From positions 1 to 64,000 of the forward strand of contig NZ_JAGRPM010000063.1 of NCBI RefSeq assembly GCF_019449565.1: a stretch of 64,000 bases of DNA, in the 5' to 3' direction. Origin of the DNA: Rhodoblastus sp. (GTDB lineage: Bacteria; Pseudomonadota; Alphaproteobacteria; Rhizobiales; Beijerinckiaceae). A program made the translations under genes and the position numbers. Numbering within the stretch: the stretch's first letter is position 1; every line of letters starts with the position of its first letter. The notes below the pieces were generated by a model, which was not told where the DNA came from, searched no databases, and saw only the letters and a list, made by a program, of their open reading frames with translations. This document shows, in pieces, positions 44,135-55,205 of this stretch.

Positions 44135-44446
44135 TAAACGTGTGGAGTGGTTTGGCTAAATGATATGCCGGGCGTAAAGCAGGACGGCGGAAAAAAGGAG
44201 AATCATGGACGAAAAGAATATATAATCTGCAAACAGCTCAACCTTATCTGTATTTACAGAGTTTCTGATGGAGTAAAATGACAAAAGGCATGTGCTCATG
44301 AATCAAAGCGCTGCAATTATACATATTTCATCCAAATAGGTCCAATCAGATGATCCGCTTAATTTGATTGCCGTAATCAATACAAAGCATATTCCGAGAA
44401 GATTCGAGGCTGCATTAAGGATGTGGGGCTGGCGTTGCTCGGTCAT
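44135..44446 (-). pseudogene. Small multi-pass membrane protein, interrupted by an in-frame TGA
   Basis: Read from an ATG at 44446, the frame gives MTEQRQPHILNAASNLLG, a hydrophobic segment ICFVLITAIKL, then DEICIIAAL, and stops at TGA (44303-44305). The same frame continues with FMSTCLLSFYSIRN, ELFADYIFFSSMILLFSAVLL and ends at TAG (44135-44137). Both halves look like one coherent 3-4 segment membrane protein of about 103 codons. The pattern resembles small proteobacterial hypotheticals I recall, especially ILNAASNLLGICFV. Base composition is much more A/T-rich than the surroundings, suggesting transfer. Either this is a nonsense-mutated gene or the TGA is a sequence error. Confidence 0.65.
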
Positions 44447-44542
44447 GTCTATCTGTAAGATGTCGAAAACGGCCCGACGAAGGCGATGGGGGGCAAGTTG
44501 TCGCGCGGCAGACTTGCGCCTGAAACGTTCCGCTTTCGCTTG

Positions 44543-46210
44543 CTAGTCGTCATCCTTCTGGGAGAAGGAATTGGCGCTCAGGATAGTCGCTTTCGCGCTG
44601 AACCCCGTCTGCGCGCCGCGCCGTGGCGCATTGGCGGCAAGCGCGTCAGTCTTTGCGGCGGAGCGCAGGGCGGGGGCGAATCCGGCGCTGTTTTTGGGCC
44701 GGGCCTCGATCTGGGGCGCGGGCGTCGTCATCGCCTGTAGCGTGGCGCGGTCCAGGCGGGCCGGCGTGATCTGGCTGGCGACCGCTTTCGCGGCGCGTTG
44801 ATCCTCGGCCTTGCTCTGCGCGGCGGCGCGCAGCGGCGGCAGCGGGGGGCGCGGCGGCGGCAGCGGAACGGCCACGCTCGCGGGGGCGGCGTAGGCGAGG
44901 GCGGAGGTCTCGCTGGCGGAGGGACGCAAGGCCAGCGACGAGCCGCGCGTGATCACGTCGGGCAAGCGGGCGAGTTCGGCTGGCCGGGGCGGGGGAACGG
45001 GCGCGTCGAGGGCCGCAACCAGATTGTCGGGGCGGCGCGGCGGCGCGGGATGATTGACGGCCGGGGCGTCGTCGGCTTCAGCCGCCTGCTGGGGCGCTTC
45101 CTGCGGCGCCGAACGGGAGGGCTGAGCGACGGGCTCCGGTTGCGCCGGCGCGGCCTGGACCGCCGGCGGGGGCGCAGGCTGCTGCGCGGCGACCGCGCGA
45201 CGGCCAAAGCCGGAATCGTCCGGGGCGCCCATATAGGTTTCGCCGCGCGGCAGGTCGGCCTCGGCGCTCGCGACCATCCGGCGTTGGGCGTTGGCGGCGG
45301 GGGCGTCGCTGGCCGGAGCAGAACGCGCCGAGGCGACGCGGGTCGGGCGGGTGACCCGCGCCATCTGGCGGGCCTCCTCCTCGTCCTCGCCGCCGCCGAA
45401 AATCTTGGCGAAGAAGCCGAAGATGCCGCCCGGGGACGTGGCTTCGGCAAAGGTCGCCGCCTCGCCGCCGCGCGCGAGAATTTCGGCGCGAGCTTCCTCG
45501 TAGCGCTCCATCGGCTTGCCGTTGGAGGGGATGTGGACGGTCTTGCCGTCGGGGAACAGCCGCGCCAGCTGGTCGTAATTCATGCGCGGCCAGTGGCGCA
45601 CGCCGCCGACGTCGAGATGGACGAAGGGCGTCCCGGCGGTGGGATAATAGCCGACGCCGCCGCGCTGCATGCGCATGCCGATCTCGCGCAGCTTCTCCAT
45701 GGAAAGACCCGGCATGCTGGTATCCATGGCTTTGCCGAGCATGTGCTGGGAATGTTCGGCCACGGCGCTGGAGCGGCGGCGAAGCATGGCGTTGGTGGAA
45801 GGGCAGCGATAGGCGGACATCACGATGATCGGATCGTCCGGCCCGAGGCGGTTGGCGCTGCGGTAGGCCTCCCAGACCACATCGAACAGCCGGGGGTCCA
45901 TTTTGGTTGGTTCGTCATTTCGCCAGTCGCGCAGGAACCAATTCAGCTTTTCGAGCGTTTCCGCGTCGTAATGGCCATTGACCCGGAAGGTCGCGGCGAT
46001 CGTGTCCTTGCGGTGCGCGTGGTAGAGAAAAATGGTGCGGGTGTCGCCATTGGCGGCGGCGGATTCCAGCGCCTCGGGGGCTAGAACGGCGAAAAGGCCG
46101 AGGGCGGCGACGCAGACGCGTTTGCCGGCGGGCCGTCTTGCGCGTTTGAGAACGCGTCGGGCCGCGGCGAGGCTTGCGGCGAGGCTGGGCAAAATCAAAC
46201 GCGCTCCCAT
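44543..46210 (-). CDS. DUF882/peptidase M15_2 family protein with Pro/Ala-rich tail
   Basis: About 555 residues from the ATG at 46210; a GTG at 46297 is possible but the extra residues look non-coding. A basic N-terminus and a hydrophobic segment (VCVAALGLFAVLAP) suggest export or a membrane anchor. Residues about 60-220 form a YcbK-like DUF882 domain with the zinc-type motifs VAEHSQHMLGKAMD and FVHLDVGG. The family relates to D-Ala-D-Ala carboxypeptidases acting on peptidoglycan. The last 300 residues are low-complexity Pro/Ala/Arg-rich. An L,D-transpeptidase gene follows upstream on the same strand, fitting a wall-remodelling pair. Confidence 0.88.
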   Translation of the reverse strand: MGARLILPSLAASLAAARRVLKRARRPAGKRVCVAALGLFAVLAPEALESAAANGDTRTIFLYHAHRKDTIAATFRVNGHYDAETLEKLNWFLRDWRNDEPTKMDPRLFDVVWEAYRSANRLGPDDPIIVMSAYRCPSTNAMLRRRSSAVAEHSQHMLGKAMDTSMPGLSMEKLREIGMRMQRGGVGYYPTAGTPFVHLDVGGVRHWPRMNYDQLARLFPDGKTVHIPSNGKPMERYEEARAEILARGGEAATFAEATSPGGIFGFFAKIFGGGEDEEEARQMARVTRPTRVASARSAPASDAPAANAQRRMVASAEADLPRGETYMGAPDDSGFGRRAVAAQQPAPPPAVQAAPAQPEPVAQPSRSAPQEAPQQAAEADDAPAVNHPAPPRRPDNLVAALDAPVPPPRPAELARLPDVITRGSSLALRPSASETSALAYAAPASVAVPLPPPRPPLPPLRAAAQSKAEDQRAAKAVASQITPARLDRATLQAMTTPAPQIEARPKNSAGFAPALRSAAKTDALAANAPRRGAQTGFSAKATILSANSFSQKDDD

Positions 46211-46482
46211 CGTGTTTGTCTTGACGTTTCGTCCGGACGCAAACTTGGCGAAAATGGTAACGAAATTATTGCGCGAATAGGTTGACGTCAGGTTCACGAA
46301 CGTCGGTTTTTCATGCCTGGCGGCGCATCTGATTACATCATCTGTCGCGGCAAAGCCACAGCAGGGCGAAACTTAGTTCCGCCCTGCGCTTTTTTGTCGC
46401 TTGTGGCCAAATTAACAAAATTCGCGGCGATTCTAGGGCAGAATTGCGGCTGTCCCCCAGCGGCGGCCCCAAACCAAAGCGC

Positions 46483-48150
46483 TCAGCCGCCGAGGCCGAG
46501 CAATTCGCGCGTCTTGCGGCTGTAACCGTAGATATCCTCGAAGCGCTGCGCCTGGCCGCCCTGGTCAACGGCGAAGGTGAAATAGACGATATGGATCGGC
46601 ATTGGCTCGGGCAGGTTGACCCTGCGCTCGGATTTGCCGACCATTTTTCTTAGCCGCGCTTCGGTCCAGCCGCGCTCCGGCCGCAGCAGGTCTTCGGCCA
46701 GCTTGAAGGGCTGGTCGACGCGCACGCAGCCATGGCTATAAGCGCGGCGGGACGTCGCGAACAGGTTGCGCGTCGGCGTATCGTGCATGTAGACGGCATA
46801 ATCATTGGGGAAGATGAACTTGATCTGGCCCAAAGCATTGCGCTCGCCCGGCGGCTGGCGGACCGTGAGCCGGCCATTGACGGTGCGGATGTCATAGCCC
46901 TGCGCCCGCAGCGCATCGAGCTTTGGCATCATTTCATTCTTGATGATCGACTGCGGCACGTTCCAGGACGGATTGACGACCAGATATTCCATCTTGTCGG
47001 AGAACAAAGGCGTCGGCTTGTCCGGCTTCCCGGTGATGACGCGGATAGGCAGGATCACGGCATTGTCGCGATAGAGCCGCGCGGTGAATTCCGGGATGTT
47101 GACCACGACCCGGTCGCTCCCGAGTTCGCGCGGCAGCCAGCGCCAGAATTCCATATTGGTGAGGATCTCGGCTTCTAGATCGGCGTTGCGGCGCGCGCCG
47201 AGCGCCGGAGAGGCGTCGCTCACGCCGCGTCCGCGCTCGGTGGCTGCGACCCGGGCCTGAAGCTCGGGCGCGGCGCGGACCTCCGCCAACTTGTCGCGCA
47301 AGGCAAGATAGCCGGGATGCTGCGGGTTATAATCGTGCAGGGTCTTGTCGGCGTCGGCGGATTTCGAGGTTTCGTCCAGCGCTTGCGCCGCGCTCACGAC
47401 AGGGGCGTGCGCGCCGATCAGGCGAGAGATCCGGCTGGGGTCGATCCGGCCGCCGCTGGCCTGGAGGGCGTAAGCCGCCACGGCCTCGGACAGCGCGATG
47501 TCGCCAAGCGCGAGCGAGGCGTCGGGGCCCTGGTCGAGCGAATAGACGCGGAAAGCGCGCAGATCGAGCCCATCGTCCGGCGCCTGCTGGAGGCGTTCGA
47601 AAGCGGCGCGGGCCGCCGGGGTCCAATGGCCGTCGGCGAGCCAGACCGGCGCGTCGCCGCGGCTGGCGTAAAAAGCGTCCACAGCCTGGCGCAGGGCGCG
47701 CATTGGCGCGGGCTGGCGCAGGCCCTCGGCGGATTCGCGGGAGAGCGCGGCGCGGATCGCCTGGTTCATCGCCGGCTTGGCCGGGCCGAGCGGCTCCGTT
47801 GCGACAATTTCCGATGTGCGTGCTGGCTCGGCGCCAACGGTCTGGGCTTCGGCGGCGGGCTCGGGCGAATCCTGGCTGGCCGAAGTCAGGCCATGTTCCT
47901 TGCCCGACTCCTCATTGGCCTTGGCTGGCTCGGGCGAAGCGGGCGGGATGGTCCAAATTGCGCCGGGCGCCTTCGCAGGCGCGATCGCGGCCGTCGAATC
48001 ATCAGTTGCGGCGCTGTGCGCGGCATCCACTGCGGCGTTGGGCGCGGCCTGGCTTAAAGCGGGGACGGCCGCGACGAGCGCGGCGGCGGCCAGAGCCGTC
48101 CGAAACTTTGCGGCGGACGCGCCAAGCAGAAACATCCAAAAGCCTTTCAA
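46483..48150 (-). CDS. L,D-transpeptidase (YcbB-type) with YkuD domain
   Basis: 555 residues. A signal peptide (LAAAALVAAVPALSQAA) is followed by an Ala/Glu-rich linker, a putative scaffold with peptidoglycan-binding-like helices (AVDAFYASRGDAPVWLAD), and a YkuD catalytic domain from about 340. The catalytic cysteine is in RAYSHGCVRVDQPFKLAE. It forms 3-3 cross-links in peptidoglycan or attaches proteins to it in the periplasm. The domain order is that of the large YcbB/LdtD group. Confidence 0.92.
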   Translation of the reverse strand: MKGFWMFLLGASAAKFRTALAAAALVAAVPALSQAAPNAAVDAAHSAATDDSTAAIAPAKAPGAIWTIPPASPEPAKANEESGKEHGLTSASQDSPEPAAEAQTVGAEPARTSEIVATEPLGPAKPAMNQAIRAALSRESAEGLRQPAPMRALRQAVDAFYASRGDAPVWLADGHWTPAARAAFERLQQAPDDGLDLRAFRVYSLDQGPDASLALGDIALSEAVAAYALQASGGRIDPSRISRLIGAHAPVVSAAQALDETSKSADADKTLHDYNPQHPGYLALRDKLAEVRAAPELQARVAATERGRGVSDASPALGARRNADLEAEILTNMEFWRWLPRELGSDRVVVNIPEFTARLYRDNAVILPIRVITGKPDKPTPLFSDKMEYLVVNPSWNVPQSIIKNEMMPKLDALRAQGYDIRTVNGRLTVRQPPGERNALGQIKFIFPNDYAVYMHDTPTRNLFATSRRAYSHGCVRVDQPFKLAEDLLRPERGWTEARLRKMVGKSERRVNLPEPMPIHIVYFTFAVDQGGQAQRFEDIYGYSRKTRELLGLGG

Positions 48151-48310
48151 GCCGGGGGCGGGGCCTGGGCCCGCCGCGCGCCGTTCGCGCGACCTTACAG
48201 GATCTGGCCGCCCTTACGGTTAAATTCAAATGCCGCCTTGCCGCAATGGGCGCGGCTCGCAATATTGTGACTGTCGCGCGAAGGCCACAGGGCCGGGCGG
48301 AGGCGCCCGC

Positions 48311-49798
<1,488 letters not shown>

Positions 49799-50008
49799 CT
49801 TCTTTCGCGCGGGCCGTTTTGCCGCTTGGCGACATGCTGCGCCATTACGGTAAATGCGGTGTTAACGCGCGGCGGGCGCTTGGCTTGCGGGACCCTGTTG
49901 AGAGACCGGGTCGCGAGAATAGGTTACGGGAACAGGTTGATTGCCGCCGCCCCTCGCCAATATGGTGTCCAGTTGTAATTGAAATTCCTGCAAAGGCCTG
50001 GCCCGTCC

Positions 50009-51844
50009 ATGATCGATCCCTCCGCGCCTCCCGTTCGCTTCAGCATGTCTTCCGGCGCGGCGCCGGCCGAGGATCTGCCCTGCTGGCGGCTCGACGATCT
50101 CTATGAGGGGCTGGACAGCCCGCGCTTTGCCGAGGACATGAAGCGGATGGTCCATGAATGCCGGGCCTTCGCCGCCAGCTATCGCGGCGCGCTCGCCGGC
50201 CTGCTTGCGGGCGCGGACGCCCCGCGCAAGCTCTATGAGGCGATCGTCCGCTTCGAGGCGATCGACGACCTCATCACGAAAATCATGTCCTTCGCCGGCC
50301 TTTCCTATGCCGAGAACACCGTCGATCCGGCCCGCGCCAAGTTTTACGGCGACGCGCAGGACAAGGTGACCGCCGCCTCGACCGATCTGCTTTTTTTCCA
50401 GCTTGAACTGAACCGGCTCGACGACGCGGCTCTGGCCGCCGCGCTGGAGCAGGCGCCCCTGTCACATTACCGGCCCTGGGTCGAGGACCTGCGCCTCGAA
50501 AAGCCTTATCAGCTCGAAGATCGCATCGAGCAATTGTTCCACGAGAAGTCCGTCACCGGCCATTCCGCCTGGAACCGGCTGTTCGACGAGACCATCGCCT
50601 CACTGCGCTTCGAGGTCGACGGCAAGCAATTGACGCTGGAGCCGGCGCTGAACCTGTTTCAGGACGCCGACCCCGCCATGCGCGAAAAGGCCTCCAACGC
50701 CATCGCCAAGACCCTGAAGGAAAATCTCCGCATTTTCGCCCTCGTCTCCAATGTTCTCGCCAAGGACAAGGAAATCGCGGACACATGGCGCGGCTTCAAG
50801 GATGTCGCGGAATCGCGGCATCTGTCCAATCGCGTCGAGCCGGAAGTCGTCGACGCGATGGTCGCGGCTGTGCGCGCCGCCTATCCACGCCTGTCGCACC
50901 GCTATTACAAGCTCAAGGCGCGCTGGTTCGGCAAGGACAAGCTGTATCACTGGGACCGCAACGCGCCGCTGCCGGACGCGCCGCAGAAGAATTACGACTG
51001 GGCGGAGGCGCGCACGGCGGTGCTCTCGGCCTATGGCCGGTTTTCGCCGCGCATGGCCGAGATCGCCAAGCAGTTCTTCGACAAGAACTGGATTGACGCG
51101 CCGGTGCGGCCCGGCAAGGCGCCCGGCGCTTTCGCCCATCCGACCTCGCCCTCCGTGCATCCCTATGTACTGCTCAATTATCAGGGCAAACCGCGCGACG
51201 TGATGACGTTGGCCCATGAGCTTGGCCATGGCGTGCATCAGGTGCTGGCGGGGCCCAATGGCGCGCTGATGGCGCCGACGCCGCTGACCCTGGCGGAAAC
51301 CGCATCGGTATTTGGCGAAATGCTGACCTTCCGCGCCCTTCTCGCCGAGGCGAAGGACCCGCGCGAACGCCGCGCGCTGCTGGCCTCCAAAGTCGAGGAC
51401 ATGCTCAATACGGTTGTGCGGCAGATCGCGTTCTATTCATTCGAGCGCAAGTTGCATAGCGAGCGCAAGAATGGCGAACTGACCGCCGAGCAGATCTGCG
51501 AGCTATGGATGAGCGTGCAGGCCGAAAGCCTCGGCCCGGCCATCGAGTTCGGCCCCGGCTACGAGACCTTCTGGGCCTATATCCCGCATTTCATCCATTC
51601 GCCCTTCTATGTCTACGCTTACGCTTTCGGCGACTGCCTCGTGAACTCCCTCTATGGCGTCTACCAAAAGGCCGAGCCGGGCTTCGTGGACAAATATTTC
51701 GCGTTGCTCTCGGCAGGCGGCTCGAAACATTACAGCGAGTTGCTGAAGCCCTTCGGCCTCGACGCCAGGGATCCGGCGTTCTGGAGCATTGGCCTGTCGA
51801 TGATCGAAGGTCTGATAGACGAGTTGGAAAGCCTGTCCTCGTGA
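50009..51844 (+). CDS. M3 family oligoendopeptidase (PepF/OpdA-like)
   Basis: 611 residues from the ATG at 50009 (a TTG at 49979 is in frame but lacks support). The zinc site HELGHGVHQ near residue 405, with the second glutamate in TLAETASVFGEMLTFRAL, is that of family M3 (thimet-like) peptidases. The family-wide C-terminus YAFGDCLVNSLYGVYQ is present. It degrades short peptides in the cytoplasm. It probably opens a rightward operon with the next hydrolase, 22 bp on. Confidence 0.92.
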   Translation: MIDPSAPPVRFSMSSGAAPAEDLPCWRLDDLYEGLDSPRFAEDMKRMVHECRAFAASYRGALAGLLAGADAPRKLYEAIVRFEAIDDLITKIMSFAGLSYAENTVDPARAKFYGDAQDKVTAASTDLLFFQLELNRLDDAALAAALEQAPLSHYRPWVEDLRLEKPYQLEDRIEQLFHEKSVTGHSAWNRLFDETIASLRFEVDGKQLTLEPALNLFQDADPAMREKASNAIAKTLKENLRIFALVSNVLAKDKEIADTWRGFKDVAESRHLSNRVEPEVVDAMVAAVRAAYPRLSHRYYKLKARWFGKDKLYHWDRNAPLPDAPQKNYDWAEARTAVLSAYGRFSPRMAEIAKQFFDKNWIDAPVRPGKAPGAFAHPTSPSVHPYVLLNYQGKPRDVMTLAHELGHGVHQVLAGPNGALMAPTPLTLAETASVFGEMLTFRALLAEAKDPRERRALLASKVEDMLNTVVRQIAFYSFERKLHSERKNGELTAEQICELWMSVQAESLGPAIEFGPGYETFWAYIPHFIHSPFYVYAYAFGDCLVNSLYGVYQKAEPGFVDKYFALLSAGGSKHYSELLKPFGLDARDPAFWSIGLSMIEGLIDELESLSS

Positions 51845-51866
51845 GCGGCGGCGCCGGCGACCGCTC

Positions 51867-52832
51867 ATGCTGACCTCAGCCTTGACCTTACTGGTCTTTT
51901 ACTGGCTGCTTGCCGTCGGCGCGCTGGCGCTGGTTAATCTCGTTCTGGTCCGCTTCATCCAGTCGCTGGTTCCGCCGGTCGGACGTTTCGTGGACGTGGG
52001 CGGCCTGCGCCTGCATCTGGTCGACACCGGCGAGAAGGCGGAGCAGAGCGAGCCGCCGCTGGTTTTCGTGCATGGCCTGCTCGGACAGCTCAATCATTTT
52101 TCCTTCGCGCTGGCCGCGCGCTTCCCGGAGCGGCGCGTCGTCCTGATCGATCGTCCCGGCTCGGGCTATTCGCAAACCGCCCATCCGCAGACGCTTGCGG
52201 CCCAGGCGAATGTCCTCGCGGAGACGATCGAGCGGCTTGGCCTGCACAAGCCGCTCATGGTCGGCCATTCGTTCGGTGGCGCGGTCGCGCTCGCGCTTGC
52301 GCTCGACCATCGCGAAAAACTTGGCGGACTGGCTCTAATCGCGCCCTTGACCCTGATGGTGGCCAAGCCGCCCAAGCCATTCGCGGCTCTGTCCAATCGC
52401 AGCCGGCTCTCGCTATGGTTCGGCGCCTGGACGCTCGGCCCGGTCGCGACCTTGTTGCGCTCCCGGGTCGCGCGCGACGAGGTCTTCGCGCCCGATCCCA
52501 TGCCGGCGCGGTTCTGGAACGACGGCGGCGGCCTGCTCGCCGCCAGGCCGTCCGCCCTGCTTGCCGCTTCGAGCGACATTGTTACGCAACCGCAGGAATT
52601 GCCGAGGATGACGTTGCGCTATGGCGCGCTCGATCTGCCCATCGGCGTGCTTTTCGGCGCGGGAGACCTCGTGCTTGACCCCCGCACGCAGGGCGAGGGA
52701 TTTTGTGCCATCGCGCCCGATGCCAAGCTGACGCGGATCGCGGGCGGCCATATGCTGCCGGTGACGCGTCCGGCCGAGACCGAAGCTTTTATACGCGGCG
52801 TTCTGGCGCGGCTGGATGACATGGGAGAATGA
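51867..52832 (+). CDS. Alpha/beta-hydrolase fold protein with N-terminal membrane anchor
   Basis: 321 residues. One hydrophobic N-terminal segment (TLLVFYWLLAVGALALVNLVL, about 7-27, split here into FYWLLAVGALA) precedes an alpha/beta hydrolase with VFVHGLLGQLNHFSF, the nucleophile elbow MVGHSFGGAVAL, an acid near FGAGDLVLD and the histidine in AGGHMLPVTRP. The catalytic triad is complete. The substrate is unknown; the anchor suggests lipids or wall components. Confidence 0.87.
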   Translation: MLTSALTLLVFYWLLAVGALALVNLVLVRFIQSLVPPVGRFVDVGGLRLHLVDTGEKAEQSEPPLVFVHGLLGQLNHFSFALAARFPERRVVLIDRPGSGYSQTAHPQTLAAQANVLAETIERLGLHKPLMVGHSFGGAVALALALDHREKLGGLALIAPLTLMVAKPPKPFAALSNRSRLSLWFGAWTLGPVATLLRSRVARDEVFAPDPMPARFWNDGGGLLAARPSALLAASSDIVTQPQELPRMTLRYGALDLPIGVLFGAGDLVLDPRTQGEGFCAIAPDAKLTRIAGGHMLPVTRPAETEAFIRGVLARLDDMGE

Positions 52833-52833
52833 A

Positions 52834-53388
52834 ATGACTTTGAAAAGGCTCGCGGCTTCGGTTTTTCTGCTGGCGGCTTCCGCGACAAGCGTTTGGGCTT
52901 TTGCGCTGAAAAGCCCCGACATCGCGCCCGGCGGCGGCCCGATCGCCGAGACATTTGTCTATAATGGCTTCGGCTGCGCGGGCGGCGACCTTTCGCCGGC
53001 CCTGTCCTGGAGCAATCCTCCGGCCGGGACCAAGAGCTTTGCCCTCATGGTTCATGACCCGGACGCGCCTACCGGCGGCGCGGGCTTCTGGCATTGGATC
53101 GTCTATAATATCCCGGCGAGCGCGACGGGCCTGCCGCAGGGTGTCGGCAAGGACGGCAAGGGCCTGCCGGCGGGCGCGCTCCAGGTCGCGACCGATTTCG
53201 GCGTTCCCGGCTATGGCGGCCCCTGTCCGCCCAAGGGCGACAAGCCGCATCATTACAATTTCACGGTCTATGCGCTGAAAACCGACAAGCTCGACCTGCC
53301 GCCCCATGCGACGGCCTCGCTCGCGGGCTTCCTGATCAACGCCAATTCGCTGGGCAAGGCCAGCCTGACGGGAACCTACGGACGCTGA
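52834..53388 (+). CDS. YbhB/YbcL-like phosphatidylethanolamine-binding protein (PEBP), secreted
   Basis: 184 residues from the ATG at 52834, chosen for the GGGAGA site 4 nt upstream. A signal peptide (AASVFLLAASATSVWA) leads to a complete PEBP fold: SPALSWSNPPAGTKSFALMVHDPDAP with the ligand-pocket histidine block HWIVYNIPA and GPCPPKGDKPHHYNFTVYAL. Bacterial family members are of uncertain function. It starts 1 bp after the hydrolase stop. Confidence 0.92.
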   Translation: MTLKRLAASVFLLAASATSVWAFALKSPDIAPGGGPIAETFVYNGFGCAGGDLSPALSWSNPPAGTKSFALMVHDPDAPTGGAGFWHWIVYNIPASATGLPQGVGKDGKGLPAGALQVATDFGVPGYGGPCPPKGDKPHHYNFTVYALKTDKLDLPPHATASLAGFLINANSLGKASLTGTYGR

Positions 53389-53436
53389 GCCTTTGTCGCC
53401 TTTCGCGCGTATAAGTCCGGTCGGGAAGGGCGTTGC

Positions 53437-54780
53437 ATGAAGGATGACGAGGCCAATCGCTTTGGGGCGCGCGCCGCCCGCTATCTCGCCGTGGGCGCGC
53501 GGGCGGGCGGCTTCGCCGCGCGCGTCGCCGGCGGGCGGCTGTTCGGCAAGGGCAGGGATGGCGACGCCGAGGCGCTGGCGCGCGCGCTCGGCGGGCTCAA
53601 GGGGCCGCTGATGAAGGCGGCGCAGCTCATCTCCACCATTCCGGAGGCTTTGCCCGCCGATTATGCCGAGGCGCTGGCGGGCCTGCAAAGCCAGGCCCCG
53701 CCGATGGGCGCGGCCTTCGTCCGCCGCCGCATGAGCGCGGAGCTTGGTCCGGACTGGCGCGCCAAATTCGCCGAATTTGACTTGCAACCCGCCGCCGCCG
53801 CCTCGCTCGGGCAGGTCCATCGCGCTCGCACGCCCGAAGGGGCCGATGTCGCCTGCAAGCTGCAATATCCGGACATGGCCTCGGCGGTGGAGGCCGATCT
53901 CGCCCAGCTCGATCTCGCTTTGTCGCTGCACCGGCGGCTCGACCCGGCCATCGACGCGCGCGAGGCGGCGCTGGAGATCGCCGAACGCCTGCGCGAGGAG
54001 CTGGACTATCGTCGCGAGGCCAGACACGCGGGGCTTTACCGGCTGATGCTGGCCGCGCGCGGCGATATCCGCGTTCCCGGAGTTCATGAGGCGCTTTCGA
54101 CCGGCCGGCTGCTGACGCTCGACTGGCTGGAGGGAGAGCCGGTGCTGTCGCTGGTCGATGCGCCGGAACCGGAGCGCAACGCCGTCGCGCGGGCGATCTT
54201 CGGCGCCTGGTGGGAGCCTTTCGCGCGGTTCGGCGTGATCCACGGCGACCCGCATCTGGGCAATTATACGGGCTTCCGCAAGCATGGCGCGGCGGCGGGC
54301 GTCAATCTGCTGGACTATGGCTGCGTCCGCATTTTCCCTCCGGCTTTTGTCGGCGGCGTGGTCCAGCTTTACCGGGGCTTGCGCGAAGGGCGGGCGGAGC
54401 AGGTCGCGGAGGCCTACCGGATCTGGGGCTTCCGCAATCTCACCCATGATTTGATCGAGGCGCTGACGATCTGGGCGCGTTTCATTCTCGGGCCGCTGCT
54501 TGACGACCGGCCGCGCACCATTGCAGACGGGGTTTCAGCCGGCGCCTATGGCCGGCGCGAGGCGGCGGAAGTGCATCGTCACCTTCGGGAGAAGGGGCCG
54601 GTGCTGATCCCGCGCGAATTCGTCTTCATGGACCGCGCGGCCATCGGCCTCGGCGGAGCCTTCCTGCATCTTTCGGCGCGGCTCAACTTCCACCGCCTGT
54701 TCGAGGAGGCCCTTGAGGACTTCGACCTCGGCGCCCTCGCCGCGCGGCAAGGCGAGGCTCTCGCGCGGATGGGGTTATGA
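53437..54780 (+). CDS. ABC1/UbiB (AarF) family atypical kinase-like protein
   Basis: 447 residues. The ABC1 fold shows the N-terminal GPLMKAAQLISTIPEALP block (the KxGQ signature in its KxAQ form), the alanine-rich loop AAAASLGQVHRA, and the catalytic-loop block HGDPHLGNYTG followed by LLDYGCVR where the metal-binding aspartate lies. Relatives support ubiquinone synthesis by ATP-dependent extraction of lipid precursors. No ubiquinone gene lies nearby, so the specific role is uncertain. Confidence 0.88.
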   Translation: MKDDEANRFGARAARYLAVGARAGGFAARVAGGRLFGKGRDGDAEALARALGGLKGPLMKAAQLISTIPEALPADYAEALAGLQSQAPPMGAAFVRRRMSAELGPDWRAKFAEFDLQPAAAASLGQVHRARTPEGADVACKLQYPDMASAVEADLAQLDLALSLHRRLDPAIDAREAALEIAERLREELDYRREARHAGLYRLMLAARGDIRVPGVHEALSTGRLLTLDWLEGEPVLSLVDAPEPERNAVARAIFGAWWEPFARFGVIHGDPHLGNYTGFRKHGAAAGVNLLDYGCVRIFPPAFVGGVVQLYRGLREGRAEQVAEAYRIWGFRNLTHDLIEALTIWARFILGPLLDDRPRTIADGVSAGAYGRREAAEVHRHLREKGPVLIPREFVFMDRAAIGLGGAFLHLSARLNFHRLFEEALEDFDLGALAARQGEALARMGL

Positions 54781-54947
54781 CCCCCGGTTTCGTGCGGATT
54801 TTTCTTAATTTTCGCGCCATCGTCAGAAAGTCGGGGCGAAATTGCGGCGCCTACCTTATAACAGTTGCCTTGGGCCTGCCCTTTTGGGAAAACTAGCCTG
54901 CAAGGCCTCGAAAATGAGAACAGGGCCCACGAAACGAGGAGAGGAAT

Positions 54948-55109
54948 ATGGCCGCGAACCAAGTGACGACGGCGGATGGCGCGCTCGGCCAATCCGATAT
55001 GGACTACCCGGCGCATCTGGCGACCTATCACTTTTTCACCTCATTGATAAAATGGGGGACGGTCTTTGTCGTTCTCGCCGTGCTCCTGCTGGCCTTTCTT
55101 ACGCTTTGA
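54948..55109 (+). CDS. aa3-type cytochrome c oxidase subunit IV
   Basis: A 53-residue protein easily missed. After a short polar N-terminus comes the COX_ARM block MDYPAHLATYHFFTSLIKWG, then one membrane helix VFVVLAVLLLAFLTL. The length and layout match the small fourth subunit of alphaproteobacterial aa3 oxidases. A strong GAGGAGAGGAA ribosome site lies just upstream. The transhydrogenase genes follow 96 bp on; this order recurs in alphaproteobacteria, from memory. Confidence 0.92.
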   Translation: MAANQVTTADGALGQSDMDYPAHLATYHFFTSLIKWGTVFVVLAVLLLAFLTL

Positions 55110-55205
55110 TCCCAAGTCTTCTCTGATCCCCAAGATACGCGCGCGCCGAAAAAGGCGCGCTGGACCTTTCAAGACCCGCTCCCTGCGGGCCATGTGGAGT
55201 CATTC

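Noticed and set aside
53590..53640. Apparent loss of the KxGQ motif in the ABC1/UbiB-like kinase
   Set aside because: The KxAQ form is, as far as I recall, common in alphaproteobacterial members, so it is not an anomaly.
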